Part shown: positions 30,421-38,141 of the stretch, piece by piece
How the letters are laid out: every line of letters begins with the position of its first letter
Position numbering within the stretch: position 1 is the stretch's first letter
Assembly (NCBI GenBank): GCA_902768785.1
Contig: CACXMM010000026.1
Span: 1 to 38,141, forward strand
Direction: 5' to 3'
Length of the DNA stretch: 38,141 nt
Origin: an uncultured Prevotellaceae bacterium
Lineage (GTDB): Bacteria > Bacteroidota > Bacteroidia > Bacteroidales > Bacteroidaceae
Notes under the pieces: model-generated
The model's input: only the letters and a program-made list of their open reading frames with translations
What the model was told of the DNA's origin: nothing
The model's database searches: none
Position numbers and translations under genes: made by a program

Positions 30421-33400
30421 ATGAATCAAAACTTTAGAAAGACAGCGCTGCTATTTGGTGCCTGTGCAATCGCAGGATTGTTCTGGACACCGAAGGCAAT
30501 GGCTGACTCTGCTGTGAAATCCGTTCAGTCGGTTCAGCAGGACAGGAAAGTGACAGGTACCGTCGTGGATGCGATGGGTCCGGTGATCGGAGCCAGTGTC
30601 TTGGAGAAAGGTACTAGTAATGGTACGGTTACCGATTTATCAGGTAACTACTCTTTGAGCGTGAAGCCAGGTGCTACCCTGGTTATCAGCTACGTTGGCT
30701 TCAAGACCCAGGAAATCCGTGTGGGCAACAACAGCCGTATTGACGTTACTCTGGAAGAAGACAACACCAACCTCGATGAGGTTGTGGTTATCGGTTACGG
30801 TGTTCAGAAGAAAAAGCTGGTCACCGGTGCTACCGTTCAGGTGAAAGGTGAGGAGATTGCCAAGCTGAACACCACCAACGCCCTCGAGGCCATGCAGTCA
30901 AGCACTCCTGGTGTACAGATCACCCAGAGTTCAAGTCAGCCTGGTAAGGGATATAAGGTTTATATCCGTGGTATCGGTACTACTGGTAACTCCGCACCTC
31001 TATATGTAATCGATGGTGTGGCAGGTGGAAACCTTGACGGTATTAACCCTGCTGATATAGAGAGCATCGACATTTTGAAGGATGCTGCTTCCGCTGCCAT
31101 CTACGGTGCCCGTGCAGCCAATGGTGTGATCCTCGTGACAACCAGGCAGGGTAAAGTTGGTAAAATTGAACTTACCTACAATGGCGCTTTCGGCTGGTCT
31201 AACGCCTATAAGCGTCCTCAGCTCCTCGATGCTAAGCAGTATATGACAATCATTGATGAGTACACCTTCAATACTTCTGGTCAGAAGATGGACTGGGCTG
31301 GTTATGTTCCCGCGGACATTCTTAATAAGGTGGCTAACGGTTGGGAAGGCACAGACTGGTGGAAGGCTTTCGAGAATAAGAATGCTCTTCAGCAGAACCA
31401 TTCTGTAACCCTGACTGGTGGTACTGACCGTTCTAAGTTCGCCATGTCTTACACCTATACTGGTAACGACGGTATCATGGGTGCTGACAGGGCTTCTTAC
31501 TACAAGCGTCACACCATCCGTGTCAACAGCGACCATGTGCTCTTAAAGGCCAAAGATTTCGATGCCATTACCATCGGTGAGAATATCTCTATTGGTTATA
31601 ACAGAAGCCACGACCTGGCAGAGGACGGTATGTACTGGAGCTATATCCATAGCCTGCTTCAGACTTGTCCGCTCGTGCCACAGTATGCTGACAATGGTGA
31701 TATCTATTATTATCAGGATTTTGACGGTACTGTTAAATATGGTAGTGGCTGGAATGCTTCTTTGTTCAGCAACCCATGGGAGAACCTCGCAACGGGTGGT
31801 TTCAACTCGATGGCAGAGAGCCGCAGCATCAATACAAGTGCAACTGCTTTCCTTACCATCCAGCCTATCAAGGGACTGAGGCTCCGTTCCCAGTTCAACT
31901 ATAACTGGGGTTCAGGCGCATATCGCAACTATGGTGAGCCACGTTCTTCTGGTTATGGAAATGCCACATCTGTTGTTTATAGTGTAAGCCAGAACGCCTG
32001 GCTGAATTCTTCATGGTCTGTTGAGAATACCCTTACCTACGATCTTCCTATTTTGAATGGTCACAAGATCAGTGCCATGGCAGGTCAGACCTACCAGAGC
32101 AGTGCTTGGAGTGTAAACATCGGTGGATCCAACAAGGTTAATTATGGTGATCAACTCGCAACACTGAAGGGTTGGGATTCAGCATACTTGTCGAATATTA
32201 AGGTGATTAATGCAACCGATGTAACTCTTACCGGTTCCCCGAACGACGAAGAGTATCTCGCTTCTTGGTTCGGTCGTGTGAGTTGGGACTGGAAAGAGAC
32301 CTATATGGCTACCGCAACTGTACGTTATGATGGTTCAAGTATCTTTACCGATGGTAAGCGCTGGGGTGTATTCCCCTCTGTATCTGTAGGATGGGTTGTA
32401 ACTAATGAGCCTTTCATGCAGAGTTCAAAGAACTGGATGGACTTCTTTAAACTGCGTGCTTCTTGGGGTCAGAACGGTAACTGCTCTATCTCTAAGTACC
32501 AGTATCTGGCAACGATTGCTCTGTCTGGTGAGGCTGGCGACAGTGGTTATAAGTTTGGTTCTGACTTGGCTACTTCTGTTGCAGGTACTCCGAATACTGG
32601 TGCATATGCCAACATCGTACCGAATCCTGACCTTACTTGGGAGACATCTGAGCAGCTTGACTTCGGTTTCGACGCTCGTTTCCTCAACAGCCGTTTGGGT
32701 GTAAACTTCGACTGGTATAAAAAGAGCACAAAGGATTGGCTGATCGGTGGTAACCTGCTTGCTATCTATGGTACCAACCCCGCTGCTATCAATGGTGGTG
32801 ACGTTGAGAATACTGGTATTGAGATTGCTCTTTCTTGGGATGACAAGATTGGCAAAGACTTCCGTTACAATGTTGGCGTGAACTTCGCTACCAACAAGAA
32901 CAAGGTAACACGTATCGCTAATGACAATCACTATATTAATGGTCCAAGTGGCGTACTCTCACAAGGTACAGAGTACTGCTATCGTGCAGAGGAAGGTAAG
33001 CCCATCGGTTACTTCTTCGGTATGTCATACAGTGGTATCTGGCAGAATCAGGAGCAGATTGATGCAGCACGCAAAGCTGGCAAGGCAGTTCTTGACAACG
33101 CACAGCCTGGTGACTGTATCTGGGATGACTGGAATGGTGATGGTGTGATTACTTATTCTGAGGGTGATGCTTGCGACCGTCACGAGATTGGTAATCCTAA
33201 CCCGGATATTATGCTTGGTATCAACCTCGGTTTCACTTGGAAGGGTCTTGACTTCGCTATCAACGGTGCTGGTGCATTCGGTCAGCAGATTATGCGTTCT
33301 TACCGTTCATTCAGTGATGCTCCTTATCAGAACTATGATACCACTATCTTGGATCGTTGGATTGGTGAAGGTACTTCAAACACCCAGCCACGTATTTCAA

Positions 33401-33696
33401 GTACTGGTAGTGAGAATACCAACTGGGTATCTAACCGTTACATGGAGGATGCTGACTACTTCAAGATCAAGACCATCACTCTCGGTTACGACTTCAAGAA
33501 TATTTGGAAGGGTTGTCCGTTCCAGCAACTTCGCTTCTATGTTCAGGCTCAAAACCTCATCACCTTTACTGGTTACAAAGGTCTCGATCCTGAGGTTGGT
33601 AACTCTGCAGGTGGCAGTGGTTGGGCTTCTGGTATCGACCTGGGTCTTTACCCACCATCTCGTACATATTTGGTTGGTGCAAGTATTAAATTCTAA
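30421..33696 (+). CDS. SusC/RagA-family TonB-dependent outer-membrane transporter (2)
   Basis: A 1091-residue SusC-type transporter with the same order of parts as the first: signal peptide to about AMADSA, regulatory-like domain VTGTVVDAMGPVIGASVL, plug signature VVVIGYGVQKKKLVTGAT, VYIRGIGTTG and ESIDILKDAASAAIYGARAANG, then the barrel ending YLVGASIKF. The plug and the final barrel strands resemble copy 1, while mid-barrel loops differ, suggesting related but distinct ligands. The start is fixed by the conserved AAAGAAAAGTACTTAAGT directly before the ATG, shared with copy 1. SusD follows after 15 bases. Confidence 0.95.
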   Translation: MNQNFRKTALLFGACAIAGLFWTPKAMADSAVKSVQSVQQDRKVTGTVVDAMGPVIGASVLEKGTSNGTVTDLSGNYSLSVKPGATLVISYVGFKTQEIRVGNNSRIDVTLEEDNTNLDEVVVIGYGVQKKKLVTGATVQVKGEEIAKLNTTNALEAMQSSTPGVQITQSSSQPGKGYKVYIRGIGTTGNSAPLYVIDGVAGGNLDGINPADIESIDILKDAASAAIYGARAANGVILVTTRQGKVGKIELTYNGAFGWSNAYKRPQLLDAKQYMTIIDEYTFNTSGQKMDWAGYVPADILNKVANGWEGTDWWKAFENKNALQQNHSVTLTGGTDRSKFAMSYTYTGNDGIMGADRASYYKRHTIRVNSDHVLLKAKDFDAITIGENISIGYNRSHDLAEDGMYWSYIHSLLQTCPLVPQYADNGDIYYYQDFDGTVKYGSGWNASLFSNPWENLATGGFNSMAESRSINTSATAFLTIQPIKGLRLRSQFNYNWGSGAYRNYGEPRSSGYGNATSVVYSVSQNAWLNSSWSVENTLTYDLPILNGHKISAMAGQTYQSSAWSVNIGGSNKVNYGDQLATLKGWDSAYLSNIKVINATDVTLTGSPNDEEYLASWFGRVSWDWKETYMATATVRYDGSSIFTDGKRWGVFPSVSVGWVVTNEPFMQSSKNWMDFFKLRASWGQNGNCSISKYQYLATIALSGEAGDSGYKFGSDLATSVAGTPNTGAYANIVPNPDLTWETSEQLDFGFDARFLNSRLGVNFDWYKKSTKDWLIGGNLLAIYGTNPAAINGGDVENTGIEIALSWDDKIGKDFRYNVGVNFATNKNKVTRIANDNHYINGPSGVLSQGTEYCYRAEEGKPIGYFFGMSYSGIWQNQEQIDAARKAGKAVLDNAQPGDCIWDDWNGDGVITYSEGDACDRHEIGNPNPDIMLGINLGFTWKGLDFAINGAGAFGQQIMRSYRSFSDAPYQNYDTTILDRWIGEGTSNTQPRISSTGSENTNWVSNRYMEDADYFKIKTITLGYDFKNIWKGCPFQQLRFYVQAQNLITFTGYKGLDPEVGNSAGGSGWASGIDLGLYPPSRTYLVGASIKF
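30517..30596 (+). repeat. 80-base perfect match with the first SusC gene (copy 2)
   Basis: Identical to 15896-15975. See that entry for the likely cause. Confidence 0.85.
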
Positions 33697-33711
33697 TTCG
33701 ACTATTAAGAT

Positions 33712-35649
33712 ATGAAAAAATATATATTATCAGCATTTGTTGTTTCAATAGCAACTGTGTTTACAGCTTGTAACGATATGCTGGATACTGATCCACGTGT
33801 TACAGAGTTGACTGCTGCTACATTCCCTGGTAAACCCGCAGATGTAGAGGCGTTGAATGCTGCTACCTATAGTATTATGAATACGTTGGGGGGCGGAGAT
33901 CAAAGCGGTATATTAAATAATCCTTTCTATTGGTGGTCACTGATGTCTGACGATTGCTACGGTAGTGGTGGTTTGCAGGACAATGTTGCCAAGTCACTAC
34001 ATCATTTCACAACGGCGAGTGCTAATCAGTATGAACAGGATTTCATCCTTCTGTATGGTGGTATTTCACGTGCCAACAACCAGATTGAGACTGTTGATAA
34101 TGTGGCTTGGAAGGACTCTGAGAAGGCTCAGCGCAATCAACTTCTCGGTGAAGGTTTCTTCATGCGTGGTCTCTACTACATGTGGCTCAGCCAATTGTAC
34201 GGCGACGTACCTCTGATTACTTCTACAGTTATTACTGACGAGATGCAGCAGGAGGTTAGTGCTGAGGAATTTATCTACCCACAGATTATTTCAGACTTTG
34301 TTTCTGCCAAGAATCTTATGAAGGCAGAGAGAGCCAATGGCTCAGGTCATGCAGACAAGTTCGCTGCTGAGGCTTTCATTGCCCGTGCATATATGTTCTG
34401 GGCAGGTTTCTATAAGAAGGCCGGTGAACTGGCTAAAGGTTCTGCTCCTGCTATCGAATTGGTAGAACAGGAGGGTTGTCCTGGTGGCAGTCTTTCACAG
34501 GCAGATGTTGTCGCAGGTCTTAAAGACATCGTTTCTAATGGCGGCTACAAACTCTGCGAAGATTTCCGTTCACTTTGGCAGTACTCTAACAGCCTGCTGT
34601 GGGATGAGGCCCACGATGGTCCTGATGGAGGAAATGCTGAGGGTACTCATGCATACGCTTTCATCGCTGACATGAAGCGCGAGAACTGCTTCGACCAGCC
34701 TGGTATGGGTAATGGCAACACTGAGGAGATTTTCCAGATTCAGTTTATGAATGCCTCTAAGTGGGCTATCGGTGGTACATATAACAATCCGCGTATGTAT
34801 TCAAATTACCTCTCTTGCTTCTGGGGACTTCGTAATGGTGCTACCAATGACAATGGTCGTCGTGACAAGACATATCCGTTCAACCAGGGCTGGGGTCAGG
34901 GTACTCCTTCATGCAATCTCTGGGATGATTGGACAGATGCTGAGAGAAGTGGTAATAACGGAAATGGTTATACCGACATCCGTAAACTCGGAACTCTGAT
35001 TGACCTCGAGAATGAACTCGAAGCATATACCTACGAGAAGGACGACAATGAGGAGTCTGGCTATGCTGTTAAGAAATACGCTGATGTAAACCTTGACGCT
35101 TGCGCTGCAGACAACGATTCATGGTGGTCTAAGTGTGATGGCTATTCCTCTAGTTCACTTGACAACAAACAGCAGGGTGACCATTTCGAGGATTACTACC
35201 TGATGCGTTATGCTGATGTTCTTTTGATGCTTACCGAGCTCACAGGTGATGCTCAATATATGAATCAGGTTCAGGCACGTGCTGGTGTTCCTCAGACACC
35301 TTACTCATTGAAGGCTGTTCAGGATGAGCGCCGTTGGGAGTTCGCATTGGAGGGTCTCCGCTTCAACGATATGCGTCGCTGGTCAGGTATTGACTCTGGT
35401 GAAAGTTCATACGCTGCAAGAGCTCTTGAAGCACAGAGAGGTAAGATGATTGTATGCTATGGTCAGAAGGGTGCCAAGATTCCTATGGCTCACATGACAT
35501 GTTCTTGGGCTAAGCGCTATGCTGATACCAACGGCTTCCTGCCGAAGCCACAGGCTCAGATAACTCTGATGAGTGGTAAGATGAAGCAGAACCCAGGATG
35601 GGATGAAAATGCATCTGCATCAGAGTACACATATAAAGTTCTGTATTAA
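33712..35649 (+). CDS. SusD/RagB-family surface lipoprotein (2)
   Basis: A 645-residue SusD-type lipoprotein with lipobox VFTAC (Cys20), partner of the SusC immediately upstream. Helical repeat segments (NQLLGEGFFMRGLYYMWLSQ, AEAFIARAYMFWAGFYKKAGEL) and the C-terminal VQDERRWEFALEGLRFNDMRRW are conserved with copy 1. It is about 30 residues longer; extra residues lie in loops around residues 300-480 that include Trp/Tyr-rich and Asp-rich stretches. SusD loops carry the ligand site in known structures, so the difference supports a different ligand. Confidence 0.95.
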   Translation: MKKYILSAFVVSIATVFTACNDMLDTDPRVTELTAATFPGKPADVEALNAATYSIMNTLGGGDQSGILNNPFYWWSLMSDDCYGSGGLQDNVAKSLHHFTTASANQYEQDFILLYGGISRANNQIETVDNVAWKDSEKAQRNQLLGEGFFMRGLYYMWLSQLYGDVPLITSTVITDEMQQEVSAEEFIYPQIISDFVSAKNLMKAERANGSGHADKFAAEAFIARAYMFWAGFYKKAGELAKGSAPAIELVEQEGCPGGSLSQADVVAGLKDIVSNGGYKLCEDFRSLWQYSNSLLWDEAHDGPDGGNAEGTHAYAFIADMKRENCFDQPGMGNGNTEEIFQIQFMNASKWAIGGTYNNPRMYSNYLSCFWGLRNGATNDNGRRDKTYPFNQGWGQGTPSCNLWDDWTDAERSGNNGNGYTDIRKLGTLIDLENELEAYTYEKDDNEESGYAVKKYADVNLDACAADNDSWWSKCDGYSSSSLDNKQQGDHFEDYYLMRYADVLLMLTELTGDAQYMNQVQARAGVPQTPYSLKAVQDERRWEFALEGLRFNDMRRWSGIDSGESSYAARALEAQRGKMIVCYGQKGAKIPMAHMTCSWAKRYADTNGFLPKPQAQITLMSGKMKQNPGWDENASASEYTYKVLY

Positions 35650-35668
35650 AATTTAATTTGTAATCAAA

Positions 35669-36403
35669 ATGAAGAAGATATTATTTTTGCTTGTTACTGC
35701 AGTATGTGCCTTTGCTGCTTGCGATCCTGTCCATGAGGATATCAGCAATGGCGGTCACATCACAGTTGACGAACTTAAGGCGAAGACGACTGTCACTGTT
35801 GACAAGGCCGCTAGTGGTCTGAATGGTAACGTTATTACCTGTTCAACCTCTGCTCCTGTTAATGCAAAATGGGATTTCGGTGGCAAGGAATTGATTGGTA
35901 ATTACGCTTGGAAGAAAATGAAACTCGGTGACCATACCGTTACTCTGACAGCTCTTTGTCCTGATGGTACTGTGCTTACAGCAGAATATCCTGTTAGCTG
36001 TCAGGAAATCACTGATCCGCTTGTAAAGTACTACATTTATGGAGATCCTGCTAAGGCTGATCAAGAGCCTCCCTTCGTGCCAGGTGCTTGGGATGCAGCA
36101 GCCATGCGTTTCAGTTCTACTGAGGGTGCACACCTTCCCACTATACCCGATGATGTTTATTTCGGTTTGAAGACTCTGATTTTTGACGTATCGGATGTTA
36201 CTGAAGACTTTGACCTGAAAGTCATGAATGGTTGGTGGAGTAACACCTATTACGATCATGTTAAGTGGGAGAATGGTTTGAATGAACTTCCGATCACTCA
36301 GACATTGGCTGATGAGTGTGCTAAGGGCGGTGAAGGCCGTGACCTCGACCTTATGCTCTACAGCGGTTCTATGACTCTTAAAGCTGTTTATTATGAGGAG
36401 TAA
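35669..36403 (+). CDS. Surface lipoprotein, SusE/F position (2)
   Basis: A 244-residue lipoprotein with lipobox AFAAC (Cys18), followed by DP as in the counterpart of the first operon (ACDP in both). An Ig/PKD-like region (about 40-115, KWDFGGKELIGNYAWKKMKLGDHTVTL) precedes one C-terminal module with FDLKVMNGWWSNTYYDHVKWENGLNELPIT and a closing LKAVYYEE, a pattern like a beta-sandwich binding domain. By position it is a surface binding protein for the SusCD2 ligand. It has one module where its counterpart has two, and the modules are not obviously alike. I cannot name the family. Confidence 0.75.
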   Translation: MKKILFLLVTAVCAFAACDPVHEDISNGGHITVDELKAKTTVTVDKAASGLNGNVITCSTSAPVNAKWDFGGKELIGNYAWKKMKLGDHTVTLTALCPDGTVLTAEYPVSCQEITDPLVKYYIYGDPAKADQEPPFVPGAWDAAAMRFSSTEGAHLPTIPDDVYFGLKTLIFDVSDVTEDFDLKVMNGWWSNTYYDHVKWENGLNELPITQTLADECAKGGEGRDLDLMLYSGSMTLKAVYYEE

Positions 36404-36428
36404 TCATTCCTTGACAGTATAATCAATC

Positions 36429-36463
36429 ATGAGGGCATATCGTTTTGATATGCCCTCATTTTA
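36429..36463 (+). terminator. Terminator of the second SusCD operon
   Basis: Perfect 13-bp arms ATGAGGGCATATC (36429-36441) and GATATGCCCTCAT (36447-36459) with loop GTTTT, followed by TTTT. Confidence 0.9.
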
Positions 36464-36491
36464 TGTGATTATTAAGTTTTTCTGAAAATAA

Positions 36492-36522
36492 TTTGTGATT
36501 CTGAATATTGTTACTATCTTTG
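36492..36522 (+). promoter_or_regulatory. Promoter of the third DUF6057-like gene
   Basis: TTTG (36492-36495), 19 bases, TATCTTTG (36515-36522), ending 23 bases before the ATG. Confidence 0.75.
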
Positions 36523-36545
36523 CAGTGAAAAGAAGAACAACAAAT

Positions 36546-38141
36546 ATGAGTAAAACAAACAAAGCATCCGGTGCCATCCTCTATGGAAGTCTGCTGGCTT
36601 TCATTTTGTTTGTCGTATATATCCTATACATCAATTTAGAGGTGCTCTATACGGCACATGACCGTTCCGAGTTCATCTTCGGAGAACCATTCTTTCATAC
36701 CCTTATGCAGAAGCCCTTTGGACTGATGCAGTATGTGGGCGCCTGGCTTACACAACTATGTTACAGACCGTCGTTAGGTGCAAGTGTGATGATGATTATC
36801 TGGACTCTCATTTATTATGTTGGTGGCAAGGCATTTCGGTTACAGGGCTGTGCCTCAGCGCTGATGCTCTTGCCTGTAGCTTGTCTGCTCACATCGGTTG
36901 TCAATCAGGGCTATTGGATCTATATCTCTACCACCAGAGGCTATTGGTTCTCGCAGTCAGTAGGGTATCTCGTCATGCTGCTGCTTTTGTGGGCTGCTCG
37001 TCAGACCCCGCGCAAATGGCATCTTGTCTGGTATCTGATAGCTGTTTGCATCTATCCGGTATTAGGATGGTTTGCTTTGCTTTTTGTGCTTTGTCTTGCG
37101 CTTACTGAGAAGCCTACTTGGCGAGAGTTGCTAGGGCTTGTTCTGCTTATCTTTACCGCCAGCATTTGGCATACGCAGCTCTATTCGAATCTGAAAGCTG
37201 ACGATGTCGTGCTGGCAGGCCTGCCTCGTTTCATAACGCCAAGTGATGTTAGCCCGCATCTTTCTATTCCTTTCTGGGTACTAGGTGCCGTTTCTGTACT
37301 CATTCCGATAGGTAGCCGTTATCTGGCTAAGTGGTTCGTACCTGTGTTATGTGCTGTTGCAGGCATCATTTTTACCTGGTCGCTTATGTTCCATGACAAA
37401 AACTATATCGATATTGCTCTGATGAATGAAGGTGGTCTGCTCGACCGTTCATTCAAATTGGGTAACAACGCTGTGGATATTTACAACCCCGATACGATCC
37501 ATGTCACCCTTTTGGACATCGCGTCGCCGCTGGTATATTATAATTATGGCATGATGAATGAAGCCATCCGTCTGAATTTCGAAAATGCCATCCAAGCAGG
37601 TTTTTCGCCCTTCTACTTGAAGATGCTTGCGCGCTGTGCCCTGGCCGTAGGAGATAAAAAACTGGTGGAGCGCTATACGACCATATTGCACCATAGTCCA
37701 TTCTATGGTAATTGGCAACCGGCGCCTGTCACAGAAAAGATAAAGGCGTTGCAAAAATGCTATTCTGATGAACTCACTGGTCTTTGGTATGAATCTGATA
37801 GTAAAGTGGCTTCAGAACAGGCTTTGCTCTATTCTATGCTGCGTTGCGACTCACGTCGTTTCTGGCCGTCGCTGCGTAACTTTGTGCAGTTGCATCTGAA
37901 TGAGGATTTTCCCATACATGCAATGGAAGCCTATATTCTGTTTATGGATAAGGCCCCGGAAGAAAAGCGCATGATGCTCCCTGTTGAGCAGTCCGTTTTC
38001 GACCGCTATAAACAGTTCTGGACGACTTTGGAACAAAAGGCAAAGCCTGGTATGACACTTGAACAGGCTGGAGAGTTGATGCGTGATGAATTTGGAGATA
38101 CCTATTGGTGGTATAATCTCTTCGGACGGAAACCTATTAAT
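36546..38141 (+). CDS. Polytopic membrane protein with helical C-terminus (DUF6057-like, 3), cut by the window end
   Basis: Translating by hand from the ATG at 36546 gives 532 codons with no stop before the window ends, so the gene is incomplete only because of the window edge. It begins MSKTNKASGAILYGSLLAFI; about ten membrane helices fill the first ~275 residues (VVYILYINLEVLY, MMIIWTLIYYVGG, YLVMLLLLWAA, WYLIAVCIYPVLGWFALLFVL). A soluble half with helical repeats follows (YYNYGMMNEAIRLNFENAI, FYLKMLARCALAVGDKKLVERY, HHSPFYGNW). The plan is that of the genes at 22774 and 26706, but sequence is much more distant, and the YQEQFQLFL motif is replaced by HDRSEFIFGEPFF. It has its own promoter after the SusCD2 terminator. 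Confidence 0.75.
   Translation, partial: MSKTNKASGAILYGSLLAFILFVVYILYINLEVLYTAHDRSEFIFGEPFFHTLMQKPFGLMQYVGAWLTQLCYRPSLGASVMMIIWTLIYYVGGKAFRLQGCASALMLLPVACLLTSVVNQGYWIYISTTRGYWFSQSVGYLVMLLLLWAARQTPRKWHLVWYLIAVCIYPVLGWFALLFVLCLALTEKPTWRELLGLVLLIFTASIWHTQLYSNLKADDVVLAGLPRFITPSDVSPHLSIPFWVLGAVSVLIPIGSRYLAKWFVPVLCAVAGIIFTWSLMFHDKNYIDIALMNEGGLLDRSFKLGNNAVDIYNPDTIHVTLLDIASPLVYYNYGMMNEAIRLNFENAIQAGFSPFYLKMLARCALAVGDKKLVERYTTILHHSPFYGNWQPAPVTEKIKALQKCYSDELTGLWYESDSKVASEQALLYSMLRCDSRRFWPSLRNFVQLHLNEDFPIHAMEAYILFMDKAPEEKRMMLPVEQSVFDRYKQFWTTLEQKAKPGMTLEQAGELMRDEFGDTYWWYNLFGRKPIN

Overview
The window reads as a chromosomal piece of a Bacteroidota bacterium, most likely a Prevotella-type member of the Bacteroidales. 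The reasons are two SusC/SusD outer-membrane pairs, Bacteroidetes-type promoters (TTTG, 19-20 bp, TAnnTTTG) ahead of many genes, little sign of Shine-Dalgarno sequences, SDR-type threonine dehydrogenase, and lipoproteins and 'Bacteroidales-only' families throughout. No tRNA, rRNA, CRISPR array, insertion sequence or prophage was seen.

Layout. 1-816: decayed DNA, with a truncated AAA ATPase, a nonsense-mutated C-terminal sorting-domain remnant, an 11-C run and a 22-bp-period palindrome array. 817-2654: DUF59/SufT-like protein, lpxH and radC in one direction. 2750-4661 (minus): a stand-alone reverse transcriptase, preceded by about 130 nt able to form a pseudoknotted RNA closed by a 10-bp stem, and before that a small protein of unknown function. 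4753-6533 (minus): a family 2 glycosyltransferase carrying an in-frame intergenic-type repeat, then efp. rpmH diverges from efp, and both share a mirrored promoter/leader sequence. 7061-11814: PASTA protein, rluD, ddl, acyltransferase and a lipoprotein, probably one cell-envelope operon. 11804-15257: tdh, kbl and a threonine aldolase, three routes from threonine to glycine.

15500-38141 is the accessory part. It alternates outer-membrane uptake units with an inner-membrane/periplasm unit: [SusC-SusD-lipoprotein], [DUF6057-like membrane protein, TolB-like CxxCH protein, DUF4369-like lipoprotein, second DUF6057-like, second TolB-like CxxCH], [SusC-SusD-lipoprotein], then a third DUF6057-like gene cut by the window end. 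No glycoside hydrolase, peptidase, sigma/anti-sigma or hybrid two-component regulator lies inside the window, so the substrate cannot be named. Both SusC genes have long leaders that share a promoter, a TAACTATAAACCA box, a seven-codon reading frame (MGINNTG / MRTNNTG) with mainly synonymous change in its last four codons, and two overlapping, mutually exclusive hairpins. This resembles an attenuator.

The strongest candidates for something undescribed are the reverse transcriptase with its structured RNA, the SusC leader with its micro-ORF and alternative hairpins, and the repeated DUF6057/TolB-CxxCH cassette linked to SusCD units. All names come from reading motifs by eye; no database search was possible.
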